Assembly: GCF_001598915.1 (NCBI RefSeq)
Contig: NZ_BDAP01000001.1
Coordinates: 992,001 to 1,056,000 of the forward strand
DNA length: 64,000 bases
DNA from: Williamsia muralis NBRC 105860
GTDB lineage: Bacteria > Actinomycetota > Actinomycetes > Mycobacteriales > Mycobacteriaceae
Reading direction: 5' to 3'
How positions within the stretch are numbered: the first letter of the stretch is position 1; each line of letters opens with the position of its first letter. The notes under the pieces were generated by a model. That model saw only the letters and a program-made list of their open reading frames with translations, did not search any database and was not told the DNA's origin. The position numbers were made by a program, and so were the translations under genes. This document shows positions 62,634 to 64,000 of the stretch, one piece after another.

Positions 62634-64000
62634 ATGAGCGTGGCGATCGGTTCCTACATCGGTGGCTATCAAATTCTGGAGCTGCTCGGCCGCGGCGGGA
62701 TGGGTGAGGTGTACAAGGCTCAGCACCCCCGGTTGCCCAGAGCCGATGCCATCAAGTTGCTGAACAACACCTACGGCGGTGACCCCGACACCCGGGCTCG
62801 GTTCGAGCGGGAAGCCGATCTGGTCGCCCCACTCAGTCATCCGAACCTGGTGAATGTGCTGGACCGGGGTACTCACGAGGGTCAGCTGTGGATTGCGATG
62901 GAGTTCGTGTCGGGTACCGACGCGGCGCACATGTTGATCGACGGCCCGCTGCATCCGCGACTTGCGGTGCAGATCATCTCCGAGGTCGCCGACGGGCTGG
63001 ACTACGCGCACCGCAAGGGGCTGCTGCACCGTGACGTCAAGCCCGGGAACATCCTGATCACGCCAGGTGCCGATCCGATGAACCCGGATGCGGTGAAGCT
63101 CACCGACTTCGGCATCGCGCGGATGGCGCAGGAGACAGACAGCAGTCTCACGTCGGTGGGGATGACGGTGGGCACGCTGCGGTACAGCGCCCCTGAACAA
63201 ATCGGCGGCGAGGAGATCGACCACCGTGCCGACGTGTACGCGCTGGGCTGCACGCTCTACGAGTTACTCACCGCTACAGCACCTTTCGATGCTCCCACCA
63301 GTCAAGGCCTGATGGCGGCGCACATGTTCAACGCCCCGCCGAACCCGGCCGCCGTCAATCCCGCGGTCCCGGCGGCGATGGCTTCGGTGATCGCAAGGGC
63401 GATGGCCAAGAAACCCGCTGACCGTTTCGACAGCGCCCGCGAGCTGGCCGATGCCGCACTGGAGGCGCTGCAGGGCGGTGGGGCGCCGCAGAGCACGCGT
63501 GCGCAGAACGCTTTTGTGCCCATCCCGGTCAAACCCGGTACGCCGCAGACGAATGCCCCGCGGTCGGCAGCTGCCACCACCTTCCCTCCGGCCGCGACGC
63601 CCGGGCACGTGCCGTCGAATCCCTATCAACCGGGACAGCATTCGTCACCGCAGCACTTCACTCCCCAGCATTCGTCGCCGGGTCAGTCGTCGCCCGGTCA
63701 TTCGTCGCCGGGCCAGTCGTCACACCCGAACTCGTCCCCGTATCAGTCGTCTCCCTATCAGTCGAACCCGTATCAGGGGGCGGGCCAGGGATACCCGGGG
63801 ATGGCGTCAAGTGGACAACGTCCGGCCTACGCGGGCGCCGGACCTGGCGCGGCCCCGACGCCGAACAGCCCGTGGTTCACCCGCCCTGCGATGCTCGCCG
63901 GGCCGGTGGTGGTGCTCGCGGTGGTGCTCGGTCTGATTGCCGGCATGCTGATCACCGGCGGCGGCAGTGCGCTGGCCGCGCCGCAGAAGCCTGCCGTCGA
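62634..64000 (+). CDS. Receptor-type Ser/Thr protein kinase (3' partial)
   Basis: The frame from ATG 62634 stays open to the window end (455 codons). It has a complete kinase domain: GRGGMGEVYKA loop, K41, HRD at 132-134 and DFG at 158-160, and GTLRYSAPEQ. A Pro/Ser/Gln-rich linker (about 290-410) with repeated SPGQSSPGHSS and SPYQS units precedes a membrane span (about 416-440). The extracellular part is beyond the window. GGAAGGG (62621-62627) is the ribosome site. Unlike the FHA-linked kinase at 55 kb, all catalytic motifs are standard. Confidence 0.92.
   Translation, partial: MSVAIGSYIGGYQILELLGRGGMGEVYKAQHPRLPRADAIKLLNNTYGGDPDTRARFEREADLVAPLSHPNLVNVLDRGTHEGQLWIAMEFVSGTDAAHMLIDGPLHPRLAVQIISEVADGLDYAHRKGLLHRDVKPGNILITPGADPMNPDAVKLTDFGIARMAQETDSSLTSVGMTVGTLRYSAPEQIGGEEIDHRADVYALGCTLYELLTATAPFDAPTSQGLMAAHMFNAPPNPAAVNPAVPAAMASVIARAMAKKPADRFDSARELADAALEALQGGGAPQSTRAQNAFVPIPVKPGTPQTNAPRSAAATTFPPAATPGHVPSNPYQPGQHSSPQHFTPQHSSPGQSSPGHSSPGQSSHPNSSPYQSSPYQSNPYQGAGQGYPGMASSGQRPAYAGAGPGAAPTPNSPWFTRPAMLAGPVVVLAVVLGLIAGMLITGGGSALAAPQKPAV

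Overview
The window is high-GC actinobacterial DNA, most like Gordonia or a close relative in Mycobacteriales. Evidence: KstR-type operators around steroid ring-degradation genes, a mycothiol synthase gene, an orphan EccA ATPase, many leaderless GTG/ATG starts directly after TANNNT -10 boxes, and long collinearity with the Mycobacterium tuberculosis region I recall as Rv0803 to Rv0824c (purL ... desA1). Assignments come from motifs and remembered gene order; no database search was run. I see no rRNA, tRNA, CRISPR array or insertion sequence.

1-8 kb: steroid catabolism. kshA (-) with a small Cys/His-rich partner diverges from hsaA-hsaC-hsaB (+) across an intergenic region with two KstR boxes. 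hsaD, expected between hsaA and hsaC, is absent. The operon runs on into a DUF1214-like protein, an SDR dehydrogenase and a sulfotransferase-like protein. 8-16.6 kb: an MFS/TetR pair, an IclR regulator, cysD-cysNC-cysQ sulfate activation, and an orphan EccA. 16.7-24.3 kb: purL, a marR-MFS cassette bracketed by two related inverted repeats, then three more genes at KstR boxes (DapB-fold oxidoreductase, epimerase, PhyH dioxygenase).

24.3-29.9 kb: three minus-strand genes, in transcription order helR, ABC-F, GCS2-family ligase. A canonical rifamycin-associated element lies upstream of helR, so this looks like an inducible antibiotic target-protection locus. 30-36.7 kb: SCP2-like protein, purF, purM, DUF3073, MOSC, ygfZ and pabC, the last two fired from a tight divergent leaderless promoter pair. 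36.8-44.4 kb: cydABDC (cytochrome bd oxidase plus its CydDC exporter), then an hxlR/epimerase divergent pair.

44.4-49.4 kb: nitrobindin-like protein translationally coupled to an unlisted 32-residue membrane peptide, sseC-cysA2 behind a leaderless poly-cysteine leader peptide, lmeA, glnR and mshD. 49.4-56.5 kb: pstSCAB behind a PHO-box-like direct repeat, an FHA protein/kinase pair, and phoU. 56.6-64 kb: LCP ligase, dus, acyl-ACP desaturase, a SnoaL-like/secreted protein pair, and a receptor Ser/Thr kinase cut by the window end.

The most interesting items are the RAE-helR-ABC-F locus, the poly-Cys leader, the 32-residue membrane protein, the FHA/kinase pair inside the phosphate locus, the paired inverted repeats around marR-MFS, and two genes (ABC-F and dus) whose natural start seems not to be ATG, GTG or TTG.
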